Source of the DNA: Maribrevibacterium harenarium
GTDB taxonomy: Bacteria > Pseudomonadota > Gammaproteobacteria > Pseudomonadales > Marinomonadaceae
DNA: 64,000 bases
NCBI RefSeq assembly: GCF_006385675.1
Contig: NZ_VFRR01000007.1
Coordinates: 62,001 to 126,000 of the forward strand
Direction of reading: 5' to 3'
The position numbers and the translations under genes were made by a program. Positions 36,838 through 45,875 of this stretch are shown piece after piece; position 1 is the stretch's first letter; each line of letters starts with the position of its first letter. The notes under the pieces are model-generated. The model worked only from the letters and a program-made list of their open reading frames with translations, made no database searches and was not told the DNA's origin.

Positions 36838-38004
36838 TTAGTTTACCGTCTTTTGTAGCAGTTTTGGCGTAATAAATACAACTAGTTCCACCTTTTCTTC
36901 ATGGCGTTGTTGGTAACGGAACCAACGTCCGAGAAATGGCAGATCCCCTAAAAGCGGCACTTTGCTTTCGCTCGTTAGACTCTCCTCCCGGTAAATGCCC
37001 CCAAGCACTAGGGTTGCGCCGTCGGCTACATGAACTTGGGTGCTCAGGTGATTCGTCTCGATACTCGGTACGCCGTTGACCAACTCCCCTACCGCGTCTT
37101 GGTGGATATTCAAATCCAGCAATAGCGTATCGCCATCTTTAACATAAGGCGTTACTTCCAACGTCAGACCCGCCTGACGGAACTCAACCGCCGTACGATC
37201 CTCCTGCCTCACTTGATAAGGCACTTCGGTGCCAGACTCAATGCGCGCCGCTTGCCCTTCTGAAGTGACAATTTTGGGACGTGAAATCACCTCACCTTCA
37301 CCATTATTCTCTAACCAATCCAAGGCAAGGGTAAGCTCACGACCATCTACGGTCGCCAAGGCCTCTAAGTTAAAAGGACTGCCGATACCGGCAAAATCGC
37401 TGTCCAAACGCACACCTCGACCTTTGTCATCCACTCCCTCTAACCACCAGCGGGCACCTTGTTGTTGATTTTGACTATGACGCACCTGTGCGATTTGGGC
37501 GGCGATTTCAATCTGCTTCACCGGGCTATCAAGCCACTGGATCAGTTCGGGCAAGCGGGAGTCAGCGGCGCAGTCTCTTAACCAAATCCCATTGGTTCGC
37601 TCGTCCACCACCATCGCCAAATCGGGCTGAAATTGTTGTAGCAAGGCGCCAACCGCCTTTACTTTGGCATGTTTAAACAGCCAGACACGCTCTTGGCAGG
37701 CGGACATCTGCTCTTCATGGTGCGGCATGACGGCAGGTTTGGGACGTAAAACGGCAATGTCATCCTGCCATAACAACAGCAAATCCAACTGCAAAGCCAC
37801 AGCAGTTAGCATTTGCTGGTAATTAACATTGCGCAGTACCAAAGTTAAGTTCGCGTCGATACTTTCATCGATGATCACACTCCGCCCCAATTCAGCGGCG
37901 ATGGGAGGCAAGACTTCCCGCAGCGGTTGGTTGCGGGCAAACAAATCCAGCGCTCCAAGGTGTGGGGCTAGGGTCAGTAAACAGCATAAAAATAGACAGC
38001 GCAT
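36838..38004 (-). CDS. Short PilQ/HofQ-type secretin
   Basis: A 388-residue outer-membrane secretin with a signal peptide (MRCLFLCCLLTLAPHLGALD). It starts directly with a secretin-TonB short domain (LFARNQPLREVLPPIAAELG), then an N1 domain and the pore-forming secretin core: VISRPKIVTSEGQAARIESG, GLTLEVTPYVKDGDTLLL and the terminal LGDLPFLGRWFRY. The AMIN domains that fill the first half of full-length PilQ (about 700 aa) are missing, so it resembles HofQ of E. coli, used in DNA uptake or as a relic of type IV pili. It overlaps nothing but abuts the upstream gene (stop at 38005), and continues into aroK. Confidence 0.88.
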   Translation of the reverse strand: MRCLFLCCLLTLAPHLGALDLFARNQPLREVLPPIAAELGRSVIIDESIDANLTLVLRNVNYQQMLTAVALQLDLLLLWQDDIAVLRPKPAVMPHHEEQMSACQERVWLFKHAKVKAVGALLQQFQPDLAMVVDERTNGIWLRDCAADSRLPELIQWLDSPVKQIEIAAQIAQVRHSQNQQQGARWWLEGVDDKGRGVRLDSDFAGIGSPFNLEALATVDGRELTLALDWLENNGEGEVISRPKIVTSEGQAARIESGTEVPYQVRQEDRTAVEFRQAGLTLEVTPYVKDGDTLLLDLNIHQDAVGELVNGVPSIETNHLSTQVHVADGATLVLGGIYREESLTSESKVPLLGDLPFLGRWFRYQQRHEEKVELVVFITPKLLQKTVN

Positions 38005-38661
38005 TTAATCCTCCATGATAAGGGCCTGTTGTCGTCCGTGGGGAGCACGCAGCACCACCCGATCCAGCCCTATTTGCTCAACCGTCCAACCTTGTGCGGC
38101 TAACCAATCTTGTTCCTTTACCCAAATTTCCCCCGTGGGTGTCCACAGCAACGCTTTGGCTTGTTGTGTTTGCAGCGTTGCAAGCAAGCGCAGCCCACCA
38201 AGGGTGGATGGTGTGACCACTCCCGATACCGGCAACCAATTCTGAAAGGGACGATTGGTTTTAGGAGCCAGCACAGCAAACCTATGCTGCCCCCACCAAA
38301 GCCCTTGCTGGCGACGCCAATGTAATTGCTCGGGTTGGAGATGTATGTGCTGTTGCAGCTCCTCCAGTTGGTTTTGCCAAATATCAATGGGAGCACTGCC
38401 GGTTAGCTCTAGCCACTGTTTATCTGGATCAAGATGGTAGCTAATCGGCTGCTGCTCCTGGTTCATCAGCTGCAACAAAGCTTCATGCTGCGCCTGGTTA
38501 CGCTGGGCTAGATAGTGCTGCTGGCGGGTCATGGCCTGCTGTTCGCTACGGTTTGTCAAACCGGTATCCAGCAGCCATAACCAAACGATCACTTGCAACG
38601 CCAGCAACCCCAGCCACAACCGGCGCGGTTCAGGGCTTGGCGATTTCCATTGCCACTTCAT
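38005..38661 (-). CDS. Pilus assembly protein, PilO/PilP-like
   Basis: The start at 38661 is preferred: AAGGA lies 9 bases before ATG, giving 218 residues (MKWQWKSPSPEPRRLW...); an ATG at 38682 would add seven residues. A single transmembrane helix (about 14-32, LWLGLLALQVIVWLWLLD) is followed by a glutamine-rich helical segment and a PilO-like alpha/beta part. The last ~70 residues (KALLWTPTGEIWVKEQDWLA, then GWTVEQIGLDRVVL) resemble the beta-domain of PilP, which contacts the secretin. This may be a fusion or merged remnant of PilO and PilP, like HofO plus HofP. It overlaps the upstream gene by 32 bp and is followed directly by the secretin. Confidence 0.6.
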   Translation of the reverse strand: MKWQWKSPSPEPRRLWLGLLALQVIVWLWLLDTGLTNRSEQQAMTRQQHYLAQRNQAQHEALLQLMNQEQQPISYHLDPDKQWLELTGSAPIDIWQNQLEELQQHIHLQPEQLHWRRQQGLWWGQHRFAVLAPKTNRPFQNWLPVSGVVTPSTLGGLRLLATLQTQQAKALLWTPTGEIWVKEQDWLAAQGWTVEQIGLDRVVLRAPHGRQQALIMED

Positions 38662-39472
38662 AGTACTTTTCCTTAAGCTCATTCAGGCTCACGCTAAGGT
38701 CTGGCTGTTCGACTTGCTGCAACCACGTATTCAGCGATTCCAAGGTCGAAGCTAACTTGAGTTCCGCTTGACCGTTACCTGCGTCGATAAGCAACTCATC
38801 TAGGCGTATGTTCTTTGGTAAACCAGCACTAATGGCCAACAAATCACTGGTTTTTCTATCTGCAGTCTGATCCGCTTGCCAATATTGGGGAGCAGATGGT
38901 GGCACTGTAGCAATGGGCTCTAGCCAGAGCAGCCCGGCACCACCTAGCAAATTCATACATAGGGTCAGCCCAAGCCCCGCCAAATGGCAAACTTGGCGCC
39001 GCTGCCGTAGACGATCGGCCGGACGATAACAACCGAATTGAGCGCGACTGTATCTGCCAGTAACCCCCTCACAGTGCAACTTTACCCCTCGATCTCGCCA
39101 TTTGGTGAGGCTTAGGTACTCCTTTTCATTTAGGGCGTATACCCGAATATACTGTTGCGCAACATCCACTGCGTAGGCGAAGTAGACTTGCTCTACTTCG
39201 GTTTGCACCAGCTGGCTAGCATGACTAGCAGCCAAGAGAGGATAAAGGGCAACCGGCAGTGTGGCATCCAGCGGATAACTATCGCCGTGGCACCAATCTG
39301 GCGGAATATGCAGGGTCAATCTAGGAAAAGGCGGATCAAACTGGCTGAGGGCGGTAAGCGCTGTTAGCTTTCCCGCAACACTGGCGTCGTCTGGTGCGTA
39401 ATGAGGTGCTGACACAACAGGCAGCCATTGCTCACCACGCCAGCAAAAGTGTTTGGAACGATTTAGTAACAT
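38630..39472 (-). CDS. Pilus assembly protein, PilM/PilN-like
   Basis: The preferred start is ATG 39472, behind GGGAGAAG, giving 280 residues; a longer frame from 39592 has no ribosome-binding site and overlaps the mrcA promoter. The first ~170 residues (ending YAVDVAQQYIRVYALNEKEY...) vaguely resemble a shortened PilM/HofM actin-like domain without clear nucleotide motifs. A transmembrane helix follows (about 182-205, LAGLGLTLCMNLLGGAGLLW) and a PilN-like periplasmic segment (LNTWLQQVEQPDLSVSLNEL). It is the first gene of the pilus-type operon, divergent from mrcA, where pilM belongs. The assignment rests mainly on position and topology. Confidence 0.5.
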   Translation of the reverse strand: MLLNRSKHFCWRGEQWLPVVSAPHYAPDDASVAGKLTALTALSQFDPPFPRLTLHIPPDWCHGDSYPLDATLPVALYPLLAASHASQLVQTEVEQVYFAYAVDVAQQYIRVYALNEKEYLSLTKWRDRGVKLHCEGVTGRYSRAQFGCYRPADRLRQRRQVCHLAGLGLTLCMNLLGGAGLLWLEPIATVPPSAPQYWQADQTADRKTSDLLAISAGLPKNIRLDELLIDAGNGQAELKLASTLESLNTWLQQVEQPDLSVSLNELKEKYYEVAMEIAKP

Positions 39473-39654
39473 AGTCTTCTCCCTGACAATGTAGATAGGC
39501 GCAAGTGTTAATATCTTGCGTCCATACCTCTTACATCCATAAAAGAGGCAATTGCAAAGATAGCATGAATTATAATCAGGGCAAGCGCCCATCTGTCATA
39601 GATTCGGGTATAATGACGACCTACTAATCATCAGCGAAACAATCACGGGGTAGC

Positions 39655-42102
39655 ATGATCAGGGCGATCAAAATTCTGTTTATTCTTGGCGTTATCGGCG
39701 CTCTGGCCGCCGCCGGAATCACTTACGGTATTTATCTGAACGTGAAAGACCGTATCCCCACCGTCGCCGAGCTGAAAGATACCAAGCTACAAATTCCCTT
39801 ACGCATCTACACCCGCGACAGCAAGCTCATCGGCGAGTTCGGTGAACAGCGCCGGACGCCGGTTAGCTACGACGAAATTCCAGCTAATTTAGAAAATGCT
39901 ATTCTCGCCGCTGAAGATACCAACTTCTACCATCACCCTGGGGTAGATATCATGGGACTTGGACGTGCTGCCTTCCAATTAGTCTCTAGCGGTGAAATCC
40001 AAGGGGGTGGTTCGACCATCACCATGCAGGTAGCCCGGAACTACTTCCTATCGTTTGAGCAGACTTTTACCCGAAAATTTACCGAAATCTTTATTTCCCT
40101 GAAGATGGAGCAGGAGCTAACCAAGCACGAAATCCTGGAGCTCTATGTTAACAAGATCTACCTTGGCAAACGGGCTTATGGTTTCGAAGCCGCTGCTCAG
40201 GTTTATTACGGCAAATCATTGCAAGAACTGGACTTGGCCCAGTTGGCCATGATCGCAGGCTTGCCTAAAGCACCATCCCGCTTTAACCCAATCGTCAATC
40301 CTTCCCGCGCCCTGATCCGCCGCAATTGGATTTTGCAGCGTATGCTCTCCCTCGGCATGATCAATAAAGAGGACTATCAAACCGCCGTTGAAGCTCCGAT
40401 TACCGCTCAGAACCATGGCATTAGTCCCGATGTGGAAGCAAGCTATGTGGCGGAAATGGTAAGGGCTGAACTCTATGACAAGTTCGGCGATGACCTCTAT
40501 AACGATGGTCTCGTGGTCTACACCACCATCAATTCCGAACGCCAACTGGAAGCCAATCAGGCGGTCTACGATGGCGTCTTAGCCTATGATGAGAGACACG
40601 GTTACCGCGGTACGCTAGAAACCCGGCCTGATTTGGTGTCAGCATCCACTGAAGAGCAAACCAAAGCCCTGAAAGCCCATAGCAATATTGTTGACTGGAC
40701 CATGGCCTTGGTTCTCGCCACAACGGAAACCGATGCCACCGTTCGCCTAGAGGACGGCAGTACCGTAACCCTACCTTGGCCAGCAATGAGCTGGGCACGT
40801 CCTTACATTGACGCGGATCGTCAGGGGGCGGCACCCAAAGTCGTGGCGGATGTATTGGTTCCCGGAGATGTGATTCAACTGCGACCTGACTCTCAAACCA
40901 ACTGGCGTCTCGCGCAAACACCAGCGGTACAAAGCGCCCTAATTTCCCTCGATAGCAAGGACGGTGCGATTGAATCCTTGGTGGGTGGTTTCAACTTTTT
41001 TGCCAATAAATTCAATCGGGTAACTCAGTCCAAGCGTCAACCAGGGTCGAACTTCAAACCCTTCATTTATACCAGTGCGTTAAACCAAGGTTACACTGCG
41101 GCGAGCATCATCAATGATGCTCCTGTGGTATTCGAAGATAATAATCTCGCCGCCGCTTGGCGTCCCACCAATGATGGCGGCAAGTTTTATGGCCCTACGC
41201 GCCTGCGTCAGGCCCTATTCCGTTCCCAAAACGTGGTATCGGTACGTTTATTAGACGAAATGGGAATCCGCCCGACGCTAGAATTCCTGAAGCGCTTTGG
41301 TTTCGACCCAGCTGAGTTACCGCACAACTTATCCCTATCACTCGGTAGCGCAAATCTTTCTCCATTACAAATAGCAGCAGGCTATACAGTGTTTTCCAAT
41401 GGCGGCTTTAGGGTGCAGCCGTACTTGATTGACCGAGTCGAAGATAGCGAAGGCAATATTCTATTCCAAGCGGAACCTATAACCGTATGTGATCCTTGTA
41501 CCTTGTTGGAACTAGATCAGCTAGGCGATGTACAAATGGGCCTATTTGATACGCCACAGGGCTTCAAGACGCTACCGGTGGCACAACGAGTGATTGATGC
41601 CGATATTGCTTACATCATTTATGACATGATGCGCGACGTGATTCGTTATGGTACTGGCCGCCGCGCTTTGGTGCTGAAACGAGATGATATCGCCGGCAAG
41701 ACAGGTACCACCAATGATGGCCGAGATGCTTGGTTCTCAGGCTTTAACGGCGATATTGTCACCTCCGTATGGACTGGCTTTGACGATAGCTCCCCGCTTG
41801 GGCGTGGCGAGTGGGGTGGTTCAGCCTCCTTGCCAACTTGGATCAGCTACATGCGCGATGCGTTAGCCGACCAAGAGCCTGCTTATATTGCCAAGCCATC
41901 CTCATTGGTGACCGTTCGTATTGACCCTAAAACTGGGGAACGCGCTTTACCGGGACAAAAAGATGCCATTTTCGAAGTGTTCCGTCCTGCTAATGTGCCT
42001 GCACAACGAGTTCTGAATGTGCCCATCACGACCGGAACAAGTGCTACAGATCTAAAACAGGAAGAAGCCAAAGCAGAAACCGCCCTAGAGAACCTATTCT
42101 AG
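39655..42102 (+). CDS. mrcA: Penicillin-binding protein 1A (bifunctional)
   Basis: An 815-residue inner-membrane enzyme that polymerises glycan strands and cross-links peptides. A signal-anchor helix (about 5-27) is followed by the glycosyltransferase domain with catalytic Glu in AILAAEDTNFYHHPGVD and the GGSTITMQVARNYF motif. An OB-like insert typical of PBP1A comes next, then the transpeptidase domain with SxxK in QPGSNFKPFIY (Ser about 465), SxN (FRSQNVVS) and KTGT (about 682, IAGKTGTTNDG). It is divergent from the pilus-type operon. A TATAAT box at 39609-39614 lies 41 bp before the start. Confidence 0.96.
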   Translation: MIRAIKILFILGVIGALAAAGITYGIYLNVKDRIPTVAELKDTKLQIPLRIYTRDSKLIGEFGEQRRTPVSYDEIPANLENAILAAEDTNFYHHPGVDIMGLGRAAFQLVSSGEIQGGGSTITMQVARNYFLSFEQTFTRKFTEIFISLKMEQELTKHEILELYVNKIYLGKRAYGFEAAAQVYYGKSLQELDLAQLAMIAGLPKAPSRFNPIVNPSRALIRRNWILQRMLSLGMINKEDYQTAVEAPITAQNHGISPDVEASYVAEMVRAELYDKFGDDLYNDGLVVYTTINSERQLEANQAVYDGVLAYDERHGYRGTLETRPDLVSASTEEQTKALKAHSNIVDWTMALVLATTETDATVRLEDGSTVTLPWPAMSWARPYIDADRQGAAPKVVADVLVPGDVIQLRPDSQTNWRLAQTPAVQSALISLDSKDGAIESLVGGFNFFANKFNRVTQSKRQPGSNFKPFIYTSALNQGYTAASIINDAPVVFEDNNLAAAWRPTNDGGKFYGPTRLRQALFRSQNVVSVRLLDEMGIRPTLEFLKRFGFDPAELPHNLSLSLGSANLSPLQIAAGYTVFSNGGFRVQPYLIDRVEDSEGNILFQAEPITVCDPCTLLELDQLGDVQMGLFDTPQGFKTLPVAQRVIDADIAYIIYDMMRDVIRYGTGRRALVLKRDDIAGKTGTTNDGRDAWFSGFNGDIVTSVWTGFDDSSPLGRGEWGGSASLPTWISYMRDALADQEPAYIAKPSSLVTVRIDPKTGERALPGQKDAIFEVFRPANVPAQRVLNVPITTGTSATDLKQEEAKAETALENLF

Positions 42103-42213
42103 GGTGGTTATCGCCAACACCATGATCTAGCTCTAAACCATAATAAATTCTGATAGCGATAAGCTTTAATCACTGCTAGCGTTAATATTTGTTAACGCCT
42201 TAGAGTTTTATCC

Positions 42214-43113
42214 ATGAAGCACACTCAGACTTTATTATCGTCCGCTCGCGTACCTTTCTTACTATTGGCTCCGCTGCCAGTTTTGCTCGGAGTATGCGCA
42301 GCCTGGTATACCGGCAATGATGTATCCGGCTGGCATATTTTCCTTGCGGTAATTGCGGCGTTGGCGGCGCACATTAGTGTAAATGCCTATAACGAATACG
42401 AAGATTTCACCACTGGGCTGGATGCACAAACCCAACGCACCCCGTTCAGTGGTGGCAGTGGCGGCCTAATCGACAACCCAGCCGGGGCCCGCAGCGTATT
42501 ATTAATGGGGCGTATTACCTTACTACTTTGTGTGCTAATCGGACTGTATTTCGTCTTCTTGCGGGGCTGGTCGTTACTGCTGTTGGGCCTATTGGGAATA
42601 GGCTTGATTCTAGCTTACACGCCAGTATTAAACGGCCACCCACTATTATGTTGGTTATCGCCGGGGCTTGGGTTTGGTCTAGTGATGGTGCTAGGAACGG
42701 AATTAGCACTCGCTGGGGAAATCAGTAAAACTGGATTGATCCTTGCTTTGGTTATGACCTTAATTGGCAATAACCTTCTACTACTAAACCAACTGCCCGA
42801 CATTGAAGCCGACCGTAAAATCGGTCGTCGCCATATCCCTATTGTTTATGGCAAAAAAGCCGCCCTCGAATTTTACTTTGCCTGCGTGCTTGCTATGGGC
42901 GTCGCGGTGATTTTTGCTGCCATCAGTCATTACTTGCCACTTTCAAGCTTACTAGCACTGCTGCCCCTATCATTGGGTTGGTTGGTGTTCAAGAAAATGC
43001 AACCCCAGCTTGATCAAGCACCATCCAACTGGATTCCTGAGTTGGGTAAAAATGTTGCCATGACTTTGCTCACCCCACTGGTATTAGGTCTGACAGTGCT
43101 TTTTGCAGCCTAG
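42214..43113 (+). CDS. UbiA/MenA-type prenyltransferase
   Basis: A 299-residue membrane protein of the UbiA superfamily, which moves a polyprenyl chain onto an aromatic acceptor. The two Asp-rich sites are present: NAYNEYEDFTTGLD (N-x-x-x-D pattern, first site, about 59-72) and NQLPDIEADRKIGRRHIP (second site, about 191-208). The FSGGSGGLIDN stretch beside the first site is typical of MenA-like members (1,4-dihydroxy-2-naphthoate prenyltransferase). No other menaquinone genes are near, so MenA is likely but not certain. It follows mrcA by about 110 bp in the same direction, and its own terminator is at 43134. Confidence 0.8.
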   Translation: MKHTQTLLSSARVPFLLLAPLPVLLGVCAAWYTGNDVSGWHIFLAVIAALAAHISVNAYNEYEDFTTGLDAQTQRTPFSGGSGGLIDNPAGARSVLLMGRITLLLCVLIGLYFVFLRGWSLLLLGLLGIGLILAYTPVLNGHPLLCWLSPGLGFGLVMVLGTELALAGEISKTGLILALVMTLIGNNLLLLNQLPDIEADRKIGRRHIPIVYGKKAALEFYFACVLAMGVAVIFAAISHYLPLSSLLALLPLSLGWLVFKKMQPQLDQAPSNWIPELGKNVAMTLLTPLVLGLTVLFAA

Positions 43114-43133
43114 CTTTGCCAAATCTAGGCATA

Positions 43134-43164
43134 AAAAAACGGAGGCTTGTGACCTCCGTTTTTT
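43134..43164. terminator. Bidirectional terminator, prenyltransferase / malic enzyme
   Basis: AAAAAACGGAGG (43134-43145) pairs with CCTCCGTTTTTT (43153-43164) around a 7-base loop. It gives a T-tailed hairpin on both strands and serves both convergent genes. Confidence 0.92.
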
Positions 43165-43186
43165 ATTCAGCTAAACCTGGGTTAGG

Positions 43187-44455
43187 TTAAACGCCGAAAC
43201 GGTCCAGATTTTCTAGTGGGTAGAAGTCTGGGTAAGGTAGTTGCGCCACACCGGAGTCTACTGCAGCTTTTGCAACAGCAGCAGAAACCACAGTTAGCAA
43301 ACGAGAATCCATTGGTTTTGGTAGAATGTATTCTTTACCAAATTCAAATGCCACACCGCCGTAGGCTTTCACAACTTCTGCTGGTACTGGCTCTTTCGCC
43401 AAGTCTTTTAGCGCTGTTACGGCAGCGATCTTCATTTCTTCGTTGATCTTAGATGCACGTACATCCAAAGCACCGCGGAAGATGAACGGGAAACCTAGCA
43501 CGTTGTTTACTTGGTTCGGGTAGTCAGAACGTCCTGTCGCCATGATCAAATCACTACGCGCAGCCAATGCCACTTCTGGATTGATTTCTGGGTCTGGGTT
43601 TGAACACGCAAACACTACTGGGTTTGGAGCCATTTTCATCAATTGCTCAACAGACAGTAGATCTGGGCCAGAAACACCAATGAACACGTCAGCACCGTCG
43701 ATTGCATCGTCCAAATTACGAGCGTCGGTTTCGTTGGCAAACATGGCTTTGAATTGGTTGAGGTCATCACGACCAGAGTGGATTACACCCTTACGGTCAA
43801 GTACGAAGATATTTTCCCGTTTCGCGCCACAAGCAATGATCAGCTTCATACAAGCCGTTGCCGCTGCGCCAGCACCTAAACAAACGATTTTCGCATCTTC
43901 AATGGCTTTGCCTTGCAGCTCAAGCGCATTCAACAGGCCAGCTGCGGTTACGATTGCAGTACCGTGTTGGTCATCATGGAATACCGGAATTGAACAACGT
44001 TCGATCAGTTGACGCTCGATTTCAAAACACTCTGGGGCTTTGATATCTTCTAGGTTGATACCGCCGTAGGTGTTAGCAATACGTGCCACCGTATCGATAA
44101 AGGCTTGTGGGCTCTCAGACTCAACTTCTACGTCTACTGAGTTCACCCCAGCAAAGCGCTTGAACAATACGCCTTTACCTTCCATAACGGGTTTGGACGC
44201 CAATGGGCCGATGTTACCAAGGCCAAGCACCGCTGTACCATCAGAAATAACCGCAACTAGGTTACCTTTACCAGTATAACGGTATGCTGCTTCAGGGTCC
44301 TTAGCAATTTCACGGCAAGGCTCAGCCACACCAGGGCTGTAGGCCAGAGACAAATCACGGGAAGTTGCCGTTGGCTTAGTGATGGTAACGCTCAATTTGC
44401 CTGGTACAGGTTTTTCATGGTACTCAAGGGCGGCTTGTTTTAGATCTTCTGCCAT
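43187..44455 (-). CDS. NADP-dependent malic enzyme, short form
   Basis: A 422-residue enzyme that oxidises malate to pyruvate and CO2 with NAD(P)+. The malic N-terminal domain shows [20 protein letters not shown] and [20 protein letters not shown]; metal-binding Glu/Asp are in [20 protein letters not shown] and HGTAIV. The Rossmann motif [12 protein letters not shown] follows (about 193). The C-terminal phosphotransacetylase-like domain of E. coli MaeB (759 aa) is absent; the short form is common in this family. It is alone between two convergent boundaries, in the position Pseudomonas has a malic enzyme beside ponA. The start is the first in-frame ATG. Confidence 0.92.
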   Translation of the reverse strand: MAEDLKQAALEYHEKPVPGKLSVTITKPTATSRDLSLAYSPGVAEPCREIAKDPEAAYRYTGKGNLVAVISDGTAVLGLGNIGPLASKPVMEGKGVLFKRFAGVNSVDVEVESESPQAFIDTVARIANTYGGINLEDIKAPECFEIERQLIERCSIPVFHDDQHGTAIVTAAGLLNALELQGKAIEDAKIVCLGAGAAATACMKLIIACGAKRENIFVLDRKGVIHSGRDDLNQFKAMFANETDARNLDDAIDGADVFIGVSGPDLLSVEQLMKMAPNPVVFACSNPDPEINPEVALAARSDLIMATGRSDYPNQVNNVLGFPFIFRGALDVRASKINEEMKIAAVTALKDLAKEPVPAEVVKAYGGVAFEFGKEYILPKPMDSRLLTVVSAAVAKAAVDSGVAQLPYPDFYPLENLDRFGV

Positions 44456-44606
44456 TTTGTTTTCCGTCTATTTTTGGTGTTATTTATGTAATATTGCAGC
44501 TATGGGGTAGTCACCTGTCGATGCTGCCCCTTATCGTTTTAGTATTGCCAGCATAGTCGATTGACTGCTGGCTTAAAAGCCAAAACGGCGGATATAAATA
44601 CCAAGG

Positions 44607-45377
44607 TCAATCTTCTGCCCGATTCAGATCCAGCGGATGTCTGACAGTCAGAACCCAAGATTTATAACGTCGGTTTTGGTTTTTGCGTTGGTACTGCCAG
44701 CCACGGGCTTCAACCAGTTGGTTGGCTAGCAGATACACATCTTGCTCGCGCCAGAGATTCTGGGCGTAGGGCGGTATGTTGATTACTAGATCCTGATCGG
44801 TTTCTAGCCACCAGCCGCCGCGATTGTGGGTAATAGAAGTCACGGTATGTCGCGCGACCACGAAGCCAGCTTGTGGCTGCCATTGTGGTGGTCGTTGCCA
44901 TAACCCAACGCGTTTTTCTCTAGCTAGTGCTTCACTGCGAACAAAGCAGTCTTGGTAAGCTAGGTTGGGAGGTATGGCAATACGATAACCAAGTCCATCA
45001 GATAGTAACTGACTGGCAACCGAATTACGATCTTTCGTAAATAAATAATACAGCTTGCGGCCATAACGATCTTCGTCATCAAAGGCGGCTTGCCAGTAGA
45101 CGCCATCCTGAACTAATTGGCGCAGACGCTTGGTAGCTGCTACTGCAAACGCTTGATGATTACCCTGTTCGTGATCCAACTCTGGAGTATTCACTCCCAC
45201 TAACCGCACCTTACGGCCATCGGTTAGCTCCAATGTATCACCATCGACCACTTTACGCACAGCCGAAAAAGTCAGATCACCTTCTGCCTGACACAAGGCA
45301 GCCAGTGCAGCAGCACTAAACAGATATAAAAAAAGCGCCAAGATGACTTGACGCTTTTTTAGAAAACTCAACTTCAT
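44607..45377 (-). CDS. Secreted SNase-like nuclease
   Basis: A 256-residue protein with a signal peptide (KKRQVILALFLYLFSAAALA) and a staphylococcal-nuclease OB fold: VRKVVDGDTLELTDGRKVRL and GVNTPELDHEQGN near the start supply the Asp and Arg/Glu of the calcium-dependent active site, and DDEDRYGRKLYYLF the second catalytic stretch. The C-terminal ~100 residues (HTVTSITHNRGGWWLETDQD) form an additional beta domain. It is secreted to the periplasm or outside, and would cut nucleic acids. It lies 8 bp after rpmE, as the homologous gene does in Pseudomonas, and must be cotranscribed with it. Confidence 0.85.
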   Translation of the reverse strand: MKLSFLKKRQVILALFLYLFSAAALAALCQAEGDLTFSAVRKVVDGDTLELTDGRKVRLVGVNTPELDHEQGNHQAFAVAATKRLRQLVQDGVYWQAAFDDEDRYGRKLYYLFTKDRNSVASQLLSDGLGYRIAIPPNLAYQDCFVRSEALAREKRVGLWQRPPQWQPQAGFVVARHTVTSITHNRGGWWLETDQDLVINIPPYAQNLWREQDVYLLANQLVEARGWQYQRKNQNRRYKSWVLTVRHPLDLNRAED

Positions 45378-45385
45378 ACCACCAA

Positions 45386-45601
45386 TTACTTAGTAGAACG
45401 ACGAGCTCCGAAACGCTTGTTGAAGCGGTCAACACGACCACCAGTATCAACCATTTTTTGCTGACCAGTGTAGAAAGGGTGGCACTGAGAGCAAACGTCG
45501 ACGTGAAGGTCTTGGCCTAGAGTAGAGTTTAGGCTAAGAGTGTTACCACAAGTACAAGTTGCAGTAACGGCAGTGTAATTTGGGTGGATATCTTTTTTCA
45601 T
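45386..45601 (-). CDS. rpmE: 50S ribosomal protein L31
   Basis: A 71-residue ribosomal protein of the zinc-containing kind: Cys16 and Cys18 (TCTCGNTL), Cys37 and Cys40 ([11 protein letters not shown]), ending [13 protein letters not shown]. The correct start is ATG 45601 ([12 protein letters not shown]), behind AAGG; the frame stays open upstream to 45745, but that part is not conserved. It lies on the large ribosomal subunit and bridges the subunits. It is divergent from priA and followed closely by the nuclease gene. Confidence 0.96.
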   Translation of the reverse strand: MKKDIHPNYTAVTATCTCGNTLSLNSTLGQDLHVDVCSQCHPFYTGQQKMVDTGGRVDRFNKRFGARRSTK

Positions 45602-45875
45602 CGTTTTTACCTTAAGGATTGGTGTGCCGCCACTTGATCTCGCGCTCAAAAGCGTCGTTGCCAAGCACCGCACGATTCGTTGTACGTAATTCGTACAGTG
45701 GTACCAAGAGCGCGGTATTTTAGGCTGCAAGCCCCCTTTGAGCAACCCTTTTCCACAATTTTATGGCTGATAATGGCGCTTTTTTAGCCACATGCTCGCC
45801 CGGTAAAAAGATGGCAAAAACCGTGGGCTCGCGTACACTTATAGCAACAACCTCAGCCAGAGCCGGTTTTACTTT

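Noticed and set aside
39473-39592. 40-codon extension of the PilM/PilN-like gene
   Set aside because: It has no ribosome-binding site, a cysteine-rich unlikely sequence, and lies over the mrcA promoter; ATG 39472 has GGGAGAAG.
45602-45745. 48-codon extension of rpmE
   Set aside because: The L31 start MKKDIHPNY at 45601 is universal, has a ribosome-binding site, and the extension covers the promoter region shared with priA.
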